Of a stretch of 64,000 nt of DNA, positions 1 to 12,514 are shown one piece after another. The DNA comes from Artocarpus heterophyllus. Taxonomy: Eukaryota > Streptophyta > Magnoliopsida > Rosales > Moraceae. Below the pieces are notes generated by a model, which was given only the letters and a program-made list of their open reading frames with translations, made no database searches and had not been told where the DNA came from. The translations under genes and the position numbers were made by a program. Each line of letters begins with the position of its first letter. Position 1 is the first letter of the stretch. The stretch lies in NCBI GenBank assembly GCA_025403435.1, contig CM046332.1, positions 1,967,530-2,031,529 on the forward strand, written 5' to 3'.

Positions 1-760
1 ATTTATTTATGTATATGATGTCTCGGTTTCATTAATGGATATATCTATAGTTATTTGTACTTAGTATGATTAGGGCTTGAAATTTGGGATATGTTATTAA
101 ATTAGAATTTGTAGTTTTAGTTTCAATTGAATTTTTATGATATGTTTTGAGCGTGATGATTTTAATTTTTGAGAATGTTTAATTTTATGATGTTCATGTT
201 ATGTTTAATTTTTAGGGTTTCATGAGTTTGGTACAAATTTAACATAATTTTTGTTATTGGAATGTGATATGAGAGTTCTAGGACTCACTTATTTGGTAAA
301 TTCCTAATAAAATTTTGAATCCAAATAATTTTATTTTGCTATAATTTTTGGATATGATGTGTATATATTTGTTAGAAATGTTTGAAATTTTTTATAAATT
401 TTTGTTCAATATATTTTAAATGTTATGAGCTTTTAATCAAACACTACTCATGAATTTTTATTTGCTAGCAGATTTGTGTGTGTTTTGTAGAGTTTGTTTT
501 ATGGGCAAAAAAGCGTCTCGTGATTTTGTAAAAAGTTATGTTATTTTTTATGTGACTAACTATGTGTAAATTTTGAATTTCACATCTTTATTACATTTTA
601 AAATAAAATTTGTTGATCGCCAAGTACTCCGTAGTTATAAATGGCTGCCTGATACGCTCAATATAATTTGTGAGATAATAAATCATACTTTTAAAGGTAT
701 TTTTCATGGTTTCTTATTTTTCTATGCTTTATTATATGTTAAGCATGTAAAATAAAAAAA
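1..760. other. AT-rich sequence without recognisable gene
   Basis: Very AT-rich sequence with only a short open frame (573-755, 60 codons) of low-complexity composition. I see no protein motif, no LTR terminus and no convincing CACTA end. It may be unique flanking DNA or the worn left end of the CACTA element that follows. Confidence 0.5.
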
Positions 761-769
761 AATCATCGT

Positions 770-1095
770 GAAAACCTCTATTGTGGTAAAAATTGAGTTT
801 TCACAATGGTTTTTTAACATCATGGAACATCCGAATGAGTGCCAATTTTAGGTGTTTTGGGGGACCTCTATCACGAAAGTTTTTGTAAAAACCAACGTGA
901 TAGAGTGAACTTTCCACGATAGTTTTTGTAAAAACTGTCATGAAAGGTCATGTTTTCACGATGATTTCCACAAAAAACTGTCACAAAAAGTTAGTATGGT
1001 ACCACCTTACACGACTTTTTTTACAAAAATCATCGTGTAAGGTCTTTTTTCCATGACAGTTTTTGACTAAAACCGTCGTGGAAATTGGTCTTGCA
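770..1095. repeat. CACTA left subterminal repeat array
   Basis: About eight degenerate direct and inverted copies of a motif like CATCGTGAAAACC or CCACGATAGTTTTT. The same motif recurs near 6095-6300, 8440-8640 and 12515-12720. In CACTA elements such arrays are the binding sites of the TNPA-type protein; that role here is inferred. Confidence 0.65.
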
Positions 1096-2234
1096 AAAGA
1101 AAATTGCCTAAATTTCTAATTTCCCAAGGGATGACCAGTCCTATGTGTTATCCATTATTTCAAGACCTTGATTGCATACGAAAAATGATGTATGTTGAAA
1201 TTACAAGGTATTTACAAGATCATTTATATTTAAACAATTTGGCATAATCATTTATCTACTATCTCTATCTAAATATGACATATCTATTTACAAATTGTAC
1301 CTACTCTATTCTAACTTCATTTATATCTGTATGTATATAAAATTCCTTTTTTGCTAGAGCTTGTATATCATTATTTATTATATCTCACATGAAATGTAGA
1401 ATAAAAACTACATTCTACGTTTCCTTGTTGTCTTGAACACCTACGTTTCGAATATAGCGTTCTATTCGATTGGAATGTTACACCGCTTTTTGCTTGAATT
1501 TTTCAATCGTTAGGTACCCTAACAATATGCCATGATTAAGTGAATTAATAGGCAATACAATTATGTAACACTTAACATAGTTAATTTTATAAGAAAAATT
1601 GATACTTACAATGTCGTGAGTTATACAAAATCATCACATGGTGGGTATTGGAAGGAATTAAACCAATATATTGGTCTTTCCATGATGAAATAAGTGCCAA
1701 CATCTAATGTTCTCCAACATTGTATAGCATGAAGAATAATTTCTACCTCAGTGCTTGAGCTAATAGGTGGAGGAGTGATGTGGTGCGCTCTCTGCAATCA
1801 CTCTATGGGTCTCTTGTAACACTTAAAATAATTGCTAGAGATATGAAGCTGAAATTGTGTGCCTTGCCTTGAAGTTTATAGTATTTTACCAAAACACTAC
1901 AGTAAAAACACAATGTGCTTTATTATTTGAAAGCACCTTACAATTCTACTTAGATTTAAAATAGTAAGAATTTAGTATAAAGTTATTACTTGAGGTATAC
2001 TATTATACAGTTTGTCCCAATTTGATCAAAGGTGATGAAGTAGTAAACATCGTCATACCCCACATAGCTATAGGCAACTCATTGCCAGTGACATTTTTTG
2101 GTATCGGGCACTAAATCATCAACCCATCACACATGAAAAAATGCGAGTACAAAGCCAGCTGCATAAATTCTGGAAAGTACTAAAGAGAAGTTAAATGCAC
2201 GCAGTGGCTCATTCATAATGGGTTGTTCTTGTTC
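1096..2234. other. CACTA 1 non-coding or decayed 3' region
   Basis: Sequence between the subterminal array and the TNPA-like remnant. Its first 70 bases resemble 8640-8710 in CACTA 2 (shared words such as AATTGGTCT and CTATGTGTTATCCATT), so this is element sequence. It may hold decayed C-terminal exons of the TNPA-like gene, but I see no intact motif. Confidence 0.4.
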
Positions 2235-3947
2235 TTGTTAATCCTTAAGTTGTGATTGTCTTGCTTTTGCAAAACTTTTCTTTTCTTGACGTTTCTTTCC
2301 CCCTAGATCTTCTGAAATATGACTAGGCACTCGACTCGTCTTTGTCGTTATGACGACTTCAATAAACCTTTTGGGCCATGTGATGAAGCTTCTAGCAACT
2401 TCACCCATAGTTGTTGCTTCAAATGTCAGAATAGGCAATTCAACTGTTCTAACTCTAATGTTAATGATGCTAATACTCACGTTTTCATCACCTAAGAGTC
2501 TTTCATGGGCAGTATCAGTTGGAAGACTCTCTATCCATGCCTTTCCAAGCACAGCAATTACACACCCACCATTAATTCTATCGTCAACAAAGAGCCTGCA
2601 TTCTCGATATTGTTCGGGCTCTTAACGATAAGGTGACAATTAGACTTCTAGTGCTTGTGCAGCTTCTACTATATTGTTGGAAAGGTTATAGCCAGCCTTG
2701 AAGCTATTGCGGTGTGAGATGCTCTCATCCGTCCGTTTGGCACGTCCTTGGGAAATGAAATCTATCACAAGACCATGCAATTTTGTAATTTCCATTTGCA
2801 TCTTTGACATTTAGGAATGGAATTTTGAACCTGGTTGGAGGCCAAAGTATAAAGACTGCGTCACATACTTCAATTTACTGTTAACAAGTCCTAAATGTTT
2901 TGGCTTCCCTAGTGCCCTCGTCAACATGTCATCATTACTGATGCACCGAAAGGTCCCTTGAATTTGTTGCATCATGTACTCATCCTGTAAAACAACAACA
3001 AACCAAATTATTCTTAATATCCTTCAATAGGTAGTAAACTACAAATTAATAATTTGAGTTCAATAAACTTACAATCAAGTTCTCAATTTGCACTACTCTT
3101 GGAATTTTAAACTATCCATCGTGAACTTGACATGATTTTACCCAAAACTCCTCCTGTGTTGGTAACATGCTTGTCTCAGCTAACTGTATTATGCTATATT
3201 AGTGACATATTAATGATAGAATAATTAATATATGTAATACGAGTAAGATAATAATATATTAACGATTGCTCGAGCTTTCAATACCTGTCTCAGCCAACCA
3301 TAGAATCGTATTCATTTAGCACTCTTATTTTTCTTACGTTAGCTAATAGAAGTTAGAATTTGGCGAAATGTCGATACTTCACAAAAGCTTCTCAATCATC
3401 ATCGTTTATAGAGGGGTAGTAGTGTACTACCATAGGAGGCCACTTAAATACATTTGCATCGTCCTCCGAAATGGAAAGTTTGGGCTTTACAAAAGTAACA
3501 TAGAGGTCAGATCTAAACCCCTTTGCTAATTCGTCACAAACCTTCAAAGCCTTCTTCCTATACCACCCCTCAACTATGAAAGCTTCATAAATCTCTCTCC
3601 AAATCATATCTTTTACTTGGTCCAAATCCTTAGTCCTCCAATCATTAATCTATATAGGAATGTGTTCTCGACTAAGAACTCCAATCCAACTGCTTAATTC
3701 ACTTCCGGGTGCACCTTCTAGTTGGCCCTTTGAATCAGACGTCACTTCTATTCTTATACCTTTCTTCTTCATCCGATAAACTTTTTTCATCAAAGTAGCT
3801 CTCCGCTCAAAATCTACCTTAGGATCGAATTTGGTGTGCCTTCAGAGCTTACTAACTTGTTTTGCCTTGCTATATTGAGAAGAAGATTGAGTGCAGTCTT
3901 CATACTCCTCCTCATACTGGTCATTATCACTCTCTTGAGACATTTTT
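2235..3947 (-). pseudogene. TNPA/TNP1-like CACTA second protein, decayed
   Basis: The minus-strand frame opens at 3947 with an acidic start (MSQESDNDQYEEEYED). Short open pieces follow, including 3625-3392 (MDQVKDMIWREIYEAFIVEG..., a helical segment typical of the N-terminal half of plant CACTA second proteins) and 2552-2238 (GEVARSFITWPKRFIEVV..., resembling the DUF8039-type module of those proteins). Stops and frame changes separate the pieces; some gaps may be introns. The gene lies downstream of TNPD on the same strand, as expected. In the family this protein binds subterminal repeats and assists excision. The exact subfamily is uncertain. Confidence 0.5.
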
Positions 3948-3964
3948 ACCTAATCTAATGGCCA

Positions 3965-4345
3965 TCAAAATCACAACACATATTGCACAAAATCACATAT
4001 CTAAATTACATAATCAAAATCATAATATCACATAATCACATATTGCACAAAATCACATATCCATTTCTCAGAAAAATCACAAACTCTCATAATCAAAATT
4101 AACAAAATCACATTTCACAAATTACATAACCAAAATCGCAACATCACATAATCACATATTACATAAAATCACATATCCATTTCTCACAAAATCACAAAAT
4201 CTCATTATCAAAGTTAACAAAATCACATTTCTTAAATTACATAACCAATCTCTTCAAAACATCATATAATCACATATTGCACAAAATCACATACATAGAA
4301 TCTCATAATCATAGTTAACAAACTCACATCTCACAAATTACATAT
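3965..4345. repeat. ~117-bp tandem repeat, about three copies
   Basis: Words such as ATAATCACATATTGCACAAA, CACATATCCATTTCTCA and AGTTAACAAAATCACAT recur with a period of about 117 bases near 4030, 4147 and 4265, the last copy partial. The array sits exactly where the second half of the TNPD gene should be, between the truncated TNPD and the TNPA-like gene. Confidence 0.75.
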
Positions 4346-4349
4346 CTTT

Positions 4350-5783
4350 AACTATTTCAAACATTTGTTCACCTGTCAAAGGACTCTCTTTGATGTCACC
4401 ATCAAAGGCTTTCTTTTGTTTGCGATAACGATGATCTCTTGGCAACCATCTTCTTAGACAAAGAAAAATAGTTTCTTACCATTTTTCAACCGTTTGTGAG
4501 ACATTTCCTTCATACAAATAAGATAACCAATAGAACTCTTCATCAACTCACCAGATAAATTGTCATGCAGGGAAGTCGTTAATTGTCTATATCAACATTG
4601 CGTGGAGTGTGAACATCTCTTCTTGGTAAGCATCTCTAACTTTGATTCAATTTTTCTACAAGTTTTTTAGGTCATCAATTAACGGTGCCAAGTACACATC
4701 AATGTCATTACCTAATTGGTAAGGACCCAAAAGCAATAAAGACAATATAAAAACTTTCGTTTCATGCACATCTTTGGAGAGAGATTGTAGTTAACAAGTA
4801 TTATGGGCCAAGTGCTATGCCTACTACTCATGTTACCGTGTGGGTTCATTCCATTCGTCGACAAAGCAAAATGTATATTTCTTGGATCCTACTAAAGTCA
4901 GGATAATCAGCTTCAAAAGTCTTCCATTGTGGTGAATCTACTGGATGTCTATGCATAGCATTGTCGACCCGTTTGTCATGATGCCATGTCAAATTTTTGG
5001 CATGTTTTGCGTTTTTGAATAAATGCCTTAAACATGGAACCAGTAGAATGTACCATAACACCTTCGTTGGCACCCCATTCTTACCGTCTTTTGGCCCTTT
5101 CCTTTCTACCACCTTCATTGTTGACAAACTGGACAATAATTCTTGTCCTCATACTCATTCCTATAAATTACACTATCATTTTCACAAGCATGAAATTTCT
5201 CATACTCTATTCCCAAAGTACTCAAAGTCTTCTTAGCCTTATATAATCTAGTTTGTAATTTATTACCCTTTAGTGGAAGCCTTCCAAGAAATTCCAAAAG
5301 CTTTGTGAAACTAAAATTTGACCACCCATCTTACGCTTTCAAATTCCATAATCCAACTAAAGTGGATAATTTGGTGAGATTGATATACCCATCATACACA
5401 GGTGTCTCAACATCATTCATCATTATCTCAAATAAATCTGGATAATGTAAGGAGTGTTCTTCCAAATCATTGATCATGTAAACCATATTGTCATGATCAT
5501 CCATATTATCTTCCATAATAGCTTCCTTTTCTTTGCTTACTAAAGTTGGATTAAACTTAGACTCTCCATGAAAATGCCATGTTTGATAACAACTTATAAT
5601 TTCATTTCAAAATAAATGTCCTTTAACAACTAGAATTGAATAAGATCTATGGTTTCCACATAGAACACAAGGACACCGAATTTTATCACCATTGGCATGA
5701 GTTTTGGCAAAATTGAAGAACTCTTCCACACCATTCACATATTCTCTAGACAATCAAAAATCCCACGTCTATTTCCTACCCAT
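4350..5783 (-). pseudogene. TNPD transposase remnant (CACTA 1)
   Basis: Reading the minus strand from an ATG at 5781-5783, the first exon carries the Transpos_assoc module (SREYVNGVEEFFNFAKTHAN, then a C-x-C-x2-C cluster), interrupted by in-frame stops. Open pieces follow at 5516-5331, 5297-5115 and 5136-4846. The last carries the Transposase_21 signature around LRHLFKNAKHAKNLTWH and RHPVDSPQW. The frame can be followed to about 4385 (WLPRDH...KQKKAFDGDI...PLTGE) and then stops abruptly at the tandem repeat. The DUF4218 and DUF4216 parts of a full TNPD are absent. TNPD is the catalytic CACTA transposase; this copy cannot be active. Confidence 0.8.
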
Positions 5784-6094
5784 TTTGCAAGTCCTAAATC
5801 AAAATAATAAATAGCAATTCAATTAAAAATAATTTCACAAATTACACATACCCATCATATTCTAATCATAAATCATATGCATAAAACAAATTAATCATAG
5901 CCATCCGCAATGTAATAAACACAGATCAATAAACAACAAAATCAACACCAATTTATCAATTTCTAATAAAAACTCACAATTAGAAAGGTGATTAAGGAGG
6001 ATGGAGGCGGGGAGGGACGGCTACAGTAGTTTCAATGAAAGCTAGGTTTGTGATTCCTATCTAATTGTCGAGCTGGGAAAATGGCTTTTAAGTT

Positions 6095-6348
6095 ATCTTA
6101 CATGATGTTTTTCTCCAAAAACTGTCATGGTATGTATGGCCTTCCACGATGGTTTTTTAAAAAACCGTAGTGGAAGGCCTTACATACCACGATGGTTTCT
6201 TGAAAAAACCATCGTGGTAGACGGCATCCCCTAACACAACAGTTTTTGTCTTCTCAGTTGTAACTCCCTGCATTTTTTCTCTTATCACGAGGGTTTTTTA
6301 AAAAAGGCCGTTAAATGAGGGTCGTATAATCTCAAATTTCTTGTAGTG
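6095..6348. repeat. CACTA 1 right subterminal palindromes and terminal repeat
   Basis: Contains a near-perfect 30-bp hairpin at 6147-6176 (CCACGATGGTTTT...CCGTAGTGG) and a second inverted copy just after it, then the terminal repeat TTTCTTGTAGTG ending at 6348. The next three bases, TAG, could be one half of the 3-bp target duplication typical of CACTA elements. Confidence 0.75.
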
Positions 6349-8140
6349 TAGGCTAAGTTCTCATCATATTGAGCTTGAAAATCAAGTGTTTTGATCTTCA
6401 ATAGAACTCTAACTTTAAGTTCTATAAAGTAACATCTATATATATGTTTCTTATGATTAAATGAAGTAATTTTATGTTATATGTGATTATAGATTTAAAG
6501 GAAGTAAGGAAGGACATATTTGAGCTTAAACAAAGTTGGTTGAACTAGATTTCTTTTCTATGGAAATCTGATTAGTGTTTTATAATTTATTGTATCTACC
6601 TTGCTTATTGGATTTTTTAAATTGTCTTTCTATGATTAAGAATAATTAATGACTAAAATTGCATTTAGCTTATGATTGAAATCAAAATTAGGTCAAGTTG
6701 AGTCTTTATTGGCCTTCTAACAAATTCATCATATAGTGAAAACTTTTTATGATTTTCATTGCGGCCTTATTAATAGTTAATGTTTGATATTGCTAATTGA
6801 ATGAAGAAACTAGATTTGGTTAAGAAATGATAAGAATGTTATAAGCTATTATATTCTTGGTTTAACTGTAATGTAAATGTGTATATCTATGTTAGAAACC
6901 CTAATGTTATAAGCGTATGTTCGGATAACATGTGACTTTATATTTGTTTATTCAAGCATGTTATATGATTGAGAACATACAACATGATTAAGAATACATT
7001 GTAGGAAATTGAAGTTGAGGTTAGTAGAAACTATCATTTACTGCATCAAGAACTATGTAATGTTATGTTTTAAGGTGCATTACTTGAAATGTTGTTATTT
7101 GCAATGATATAGATTGTTGAAAAGCAGTCATGATTCATGACATTTACATTGGAATATGTGATATGATCTAGAAAGGAAATGGGAGTATAGTGCTTAATTG
7201 CTGGTCGGGTAAGCACGGGAGGGGGTCGGACCAGTGAACCCAACAAAGGGTGATGACTACTTTGAGGTTAAAAAACAAAGATAAGAAAAGAAACAAAGAC
7301 CAAGACTAAATAGGCAAATATATGAGGTCTAAAGAGCAAGATGGAAACCCCATATTATTATTGTTGCATTAGTCAAATTATGATGAATTGGTTTTGAAAG
7401 CCACATCTACCATTACCAGTTAAGTACCACACTCTGAGGGTATATAGTTAAGTAAAGGAGAAAGATTTACTAAAAGAAAAATGATTAAAAAAAATATTTG
7501 ATTGCATTCTCATTCACTATTTATGTTCATGCATTAGTTACTGCTTATTAAGCATTTAGCTCATTATAGTTTTATAATGCAGTTGAGGATGTATAGAGTT
7601 AGGGTTGACCTAGTATTCAGAGCTACTAGACTAAGATTTGTTCATATGTCATGTTTTGGATCAACTTTTGAAAATTATTTTGGAACTTTGTTTTTGTCAA
7701 ACTTAGCAGCTCTGTTATGGTTTTGTAATTAGATATATTATTAGCTCTAGATATGATAGTGTACTTCACATCCTATTTTTGAATATTGTAAATGTTGTAA
7801 ATAAGAAAATGAGTAAACGATCGCAAGCCATGTGTGATGAATGCCCAAGGCTGTAAGACTCAAGTGTTAAAATCTAACCACCTCTCTTTGTTCATTTACT
7901 CAAGTATCTCTTGATTATTAGTGTTCAAAAGTTTGTTTCATCATTATTCTAGTAGCTGTGAAAGATTGGTGAAAATTATTTGCAATTTTGTTCACTAAGA
8001 AATAACACTATCCATGAATGAAAGATGAAATCAATTCAACTAATAGTTAACAACTAATAGTAATCTTTATTCTATTGTTTTCAAAAATAAATAAATAAAT
8101 TCCTATTAGTAATAATTAACTTCAAGAATGATGAAAAAAA
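6349..8140. other. Unassigned intergenic sequence between CACTA elements
   Basis: No coding motif seen. A GC-richer island at 7195-7260 (GGTCGGGTAAGCACGGG...) and the general texture around 7550-7860 resemble decayed Ty3/gypsy LTR sequence, but I found no TG...CA ends or target duplication, so I do not call an element. Confidence 0.35.
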
Positions 8141-8460
8141 GGAAAAAACTACAAACTAAACTTACCAAACGACGGCAAGGGTGACAGAAAGAAGATAAAG
8201 GTGATAGAGAGAAGGCAACGGCAACAAAGACAGCTTGCTCTGAAGGTGGCTTCAATGGCGATGGCGACATTGTGGGTTGGGTCGATGGTGGTTAAAATAT
8301 AGATGGTGAGGACGAGAGAGTTTGAGACAGAGAGTTTGCATGTGGGGTGCGCAAGGGAGATTTCGATCGAAATATAAAGCCCTAGATAGGGCGATTAGGA
8401 GTGGGGGCTAAAATTACGTCTTTTAACCCCCACAATATAACTAGTTTTTAAAAAAATCAT
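8141..8460 (-). other. CACTA 5'-leader-like fragment (possible third copy)
   Basis: The stretch (ACTTACCAAACGACGGCAAGG ... GATCGAAATATAAAGCCC) has the layout of the short G-rich leader regions found just inside the right ends of the two CACTA elements (5985-6090 and 12380-12500). Here it sits immediately left of CACTA 2's left subterminal array. It may be the 5' end of another, deleted minus-strand CACTA copy that lost its terminus. Confidence 0.3.
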
Positions 8461-8640
8461 CGTGTAATGTCTTATGAAGCTACAACGATGGTTTCTATAA
8501 AAAGCAGTCGTGTAACTTAAACATTCCACAACAATTTTTTTGTAAAATATTTAATTTTCTTGATGGTTTTTAAAAAACCATCATGGAATATTAATTTTCA
8601 CGATTTTTTTTTTTATAAAAATTGTCGTAAAAAATTGGTC
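8461..8640. repeat. CACTA 2 left subterminal palindrome array
   Basis: Inverted copies of the family motif, for example GATGGTTTTTAAAAAACCAT at 8562-8581, plus CATCGTGTAATG and CAACGATGGTTTCTAT. It ends in the AATTGGTCT...CCATGTGTTATGCATCC stretch shared with CACTA 1. Confidence 0.6.
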
Positions 8641-8959
8641 TAAAAACACCAATTTCAAAAATTTCTCTCCTCTATCTAGGGTGGCCAACCCATGTGTTAT
8701 GCATCCAATGGCTCAGAGTTTTTACTTTTTGCTATTTTTATTACAAATATAACTATAAATAGATAAATCCTTTAGTTTAGAAAAAAAGCAAAAAATGAAA
8801 TAAAAAATACATTAAAATAAAATGACATAAATTTGTTTACAAATGCTCATTTTCCTCTTTTTTTTTCTTTGGTTCCTCAATTTATAGCCATTCCATATCT
8901 TCGCGAAGCAAGTGCAAAACATCATCTTCAAAATCATCAATCTCTTCAACCGGTGGAAT

Positions 8960-11900
8960 TCCTTTGTGAATGAAGTGACGTCTGTTCAATCCTCGGCAAC
9001 CTCTTCACCATCAATAACTACTTTTGGCTTCATTGGGACAACTAGAGAAATCCAAATCTTTGAGATCCATTGTATAAAAAGCTTGAATTGCTTGTGATGC
9101 CATAATGAAAGGATCATTCTTGTATCCTAATCTTCTAAAGTCAACCAACGTGATGCCATGATTTTTGGTCTTAATATAGTTATTGTAGGCCCACTTGCAC
9201 TTAAAAAGTGCTATACACAATTCCCCATAATCAAGTTCTTAAATATCTTCAATGAAACCGTAGTAGTTCATGGTCCCATTTACTAGATTCTTGTCCTCGG
9301 GGGAGGAAATATACATAGCCTCGCATGGAGAATCAGACCTTTGTTTTAGACACAATGCTTCTCATCTCTTTCGCGAGTGTAGAAAGTGTGACCATTTATG
9401 GAATATGACATATACCTTATAACTACGATGATGGTTCTCTAGCTAGGTTCTTCAAGTCTTGTGACATGCTTTTATCTTGTAATGTGCACCATTATTTTAA
9501 ACAGGATGCTTCTCATCTCTTTCACGAGTGTAGAAAGTGTAACCATTTATGGAATATGATGTATACCTTGTAACTATCAATGACGGTTCTCTAGCTAGGT
9601 TCTTTAAGTCTTGTAACATGCTTCTATCTTGTGATTTGGCGCACTTGCTGTAAATGTGTGCTCTTATCCACAGCCGAAAGGTCTAATTGTACTCATATTG
9701 CAACCACTTCTCATTTCCTGCTCTTTTTGGATTCATTTTTTTAATTCCTTCATGTACACCTCAATGAAAGGCTCCACTTCATTAGTATTATGCAAGACAT
9801 AAAGACAAGCTTGCTCCTAATCCCCTTGATTTACCAAGGAATGATTGCCAACAAACAGTGCCCTAGCCTTAATTTTGTTGTTGTTGGCCCCCGAATTGCT
9901 TCCACATTGGACAAGTACTTGGAGCAAAATTCAACTGATTCCTTAGCTATGTAACTTTCTTCGATACATCCCTTCGGCCTATTTCAGTTCTTCACATAGC
10001 CCTTCAAAAACTTCATATAGCTTTCAAATGGGTACATTCATCTCAAATATACCGGTCCATATAACTTAACTTCACATACTAATGCATCGTTAGATGAATC
10101 ATGATGTCGAAAAATACCAATGAGAAATACTTCTCAAGCATACATAAGATTTACACCAACTCTGATTGTAGTGAAATTAGCATAAGTGGATAAATTACCT
10201 TAGAGCATATTGAATTAAAGCACAAACACAATTTGGTAATTGCAAATCTCACTACTTTATTAGAATTCCCCACAATGTAAGTGGCAGTAATTGTTGCATT
10301 AACATATGACAACCATGTGTTTTCATGCCAAGAAGTTTCAAATCTTTCACCGATACCGACTTTTTAAAGTTCAAAGAATAGCAAGTCCGTCACTTTCAAT
10401 GAAACAAGCCATTCACAAAGCTTTCTCTTTTCCGCCTTGATAAAGTGTGCTTTGCCGGAGGTAAGTAAGTGCGGTTCTCTCTTTTCTTGGGAAACATATT
10501 AGGCCTAATCTCTATTTCTTTGAGATCCAACCAAGCTTTTTCACCATCTTTAATCTTGTTTGGAATGTCAAGCAATGTGCCAACTGTTGATTCATAAAAT
10601 TTTTTCTCAATATGCATTATATCTAGGCAATGACGAATAAAAGGTGTCTTCTAATATGGAAGATCAAAAAAGATTGATCTCTTTTTCCATGATCCACCTA
10701 TTGGTAGCTTGTACTTACCTTGGTTTTTCTTCCCATGTGCCACTTTCATAGCTTTTATCATTTCAAATATTTATTCACTCGTTAAAGGCCAAGGAGGATC
10801 TCTTACTTCAATGTTGTCATCAAAGGCTTTCTTTTGCTTGCGGTAATGATGATCTCTTGGCAACCATCTTCTATGACTAAGAAAAATGGTTCTCTTACCA
10901 TTCATCAATAGTTTGTGAGACGTTTCCTTTATACTAATAGGACAACCAATAGAACTCTTCATCAAATAAGCAGATAAATTGTCATATGTGGGGAAATCTT
11001 TAATTGTCCATATATATATATTACACAAAGAGTGAAAGTCTCTTCTCGGTAAGCATCTCTAACTTTGATTCCATTTTCCCACAAGTTCTTTAGGTTATTG
11101 ATTAACGATGTCAAGTATACATCAATGTCATTCCCCGGTTGGTGAATACCTGAAATCAATAAAGACAATATTAAGAACTTCTGCTTCATGCACATTTTTG
11201 GAGAGAGATTGTAGTTAACAAGCATTATGGGCCAAATGTTATGCCTACTACTTATGTTACTATGTGGGTTCATTCCTTTCGTCGACAAAGCGAAATGTAT
11301 ATTTCTATCATCCCACTAAAATCGGGATGATCAGCTTCAAAAGTCTTCCATTGTGGTGAATCTGCTGGATGTCTAAGCATACCATCGTTGACCTGTTTGT
11401 CATGATGCCATCTCAAATTCTTGGCATGTTCTGCATTTTCAAATAACTGGTAGAATGTACTATAACACTTTCATCAGCACTCCATTCTTATTGTCTTGTG
11501 GCTCCTTTCCTTTCTTCCACCTTGACTTTTTACAAACTGGCAATAATTCTCATCACCATACTCATTCCTACAAAGAACATAATCATTTTCACAAGCCTGA
11601 ATTTTTTATACTCTATTCCCAAAGTGCTCAAAGTCTTATTAGCCTCATACATACTAGTTGGCATTATTACTCTTTGTTAGAAGCCTTCCTAGAAATTCCA
11701 AAAGCTTTATGAAACTAGAATTTGACCACCCACCTGAAGCTTTCTAATTCTATAATCAAACTAAACGGGACAATTTGGTGAAATTGCTACACTCCTCATA
11801 CACGGGTGTCTTAGCATCATTCATCATTGTCTCAAATAAATCCGTACGATGCAAAATGTGTTCTTCGAAATCATTTAACATGCCAACCATATTGCTGTGA

Positions 11901-12187
11901 TCATCTATATTATCTTCCATAATATCTTCTTTTTCTTTACTTCCTAAAGTTGGATTGAACTTAGACTCACCATGTAAATGCCACATTTAGTAACTACTTA
12001 TATTGAAATAAATGTCCTCTAACAATTGAAGTTGAATGAGATCTATGGGCTCCATATTGAACACAAAGACACCAAATTTTATCACCATGGGCATGAGTTT
12101 TTGCAAAATCCAAGAACTCTTCCACACTGTTCACATATTCTCTAGACAGTCAAAAATCTTACATCCATTTCTTATCTATTTTGCAAG
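8960..12187 (-). pseudogene. TNPD transposase, near full span but broken (CACTA 2)
   Basis: On the minus strand the family modules occur in order. The Transpos_assoc segment is at 12187-12000 (SREYVNSVEEFLDFA; the start ATG has become ATA). An acidic linker is at 11986-11756. The Transposase_21 core is at 11288-10962 (GMNPHSNISSRHNIWPIMLV and QPGNDIDVYLTSLI) and continues at 11028-10771 (HRRWLPRDHHYRKQKKAF). The MHIEKK...GTLLDIP segment and YLPPAKHTLSRRKR are at 10617-10396. A DUF4218-like stretch lies near 10390-9900 (MLMQQLLPL) and a DUF4216 segment at 9220-9011 (ALFKCKWAYNN...FIMASQAIQAFY). Stops and frameshifts separate the modules. The gene spans nearly the full family length, but it cannot encode an intact transposase. 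Confidence 0.85.
9390..9620. repeat. Imperfect ~143-bp direct duplication inside CACTA 2
   Basis: The words GCTTCTCATCTCTTTC, GAGTGTAGAAAGTGT, ACCATTTATGGAATATGA and GGTTCTCTAGCTAGGTTCTT occur twice, first at about 9357-9453 and again at about 9508-9603. This is a tandem duplication in the region between the DUF4218-like and DUF4216-like parts of TNPD. Confidence 0.7.
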
Positions 12188-12514
12188 TCCTCAATCGAAA
12201 TAATATATAATGCAATTTAATTAAAAATAATTTCACAAATTACACATACCCATTATATTCTAATAATAAATCATATACATAAAACAAATTAATCATGGCA
12301 TCCACAAAACAATAAACATTGATCGGTAGCAACAAAATCAAAACCAATATATAAATATATCTAACAAAAACTTACAGTTTAGAAAGAGAGTAATGAGGAT
12401 GTAGGCGGACATGGACGGTTACAACAGCTTCTGAAGGTTTTGGATGTGTATTTAAGAGCTGGGTTTGTGATTCCTGTTTGATTGTTGAGTTGGAATAAAG
12501 GTTTTTAAGGCATC

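Larger units (their letters stand above)
761..6348 (-). mobile_element. Degenerate CACTA (En/Spm-type) DNA transposon 1
   Basis: The right terminus TTTCTTGTAGTG (6337-6348) is the inverse of CACTACAAGAAA, the classic CACTA terminal repeat. Both ends carry subterminal arrays of short palindromes around CACGATGGTTTTT (770-1095 and 6095-6300). Inside, on the minus strand, lie a TNPD transposase remnant (5783-4350) followed by a TNPA/TNP1-like remnant (3947-2235), the usual gene order of the superfamily. The left terminal repeat was not found, so the left limit is set by the subterminal repeats only. Both genes are interrupted by stops and the second half of TNPD is missing, so the element is non-autonomous. 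Confidence 0.8.

Noticed and set aside
441..452. CACTACTCATGA as the left terminus of CACTA 1
   Set aside because: Only the first six bases match CACTACAAGAAA, and it lies 300 bases outside the subterminal repeats.
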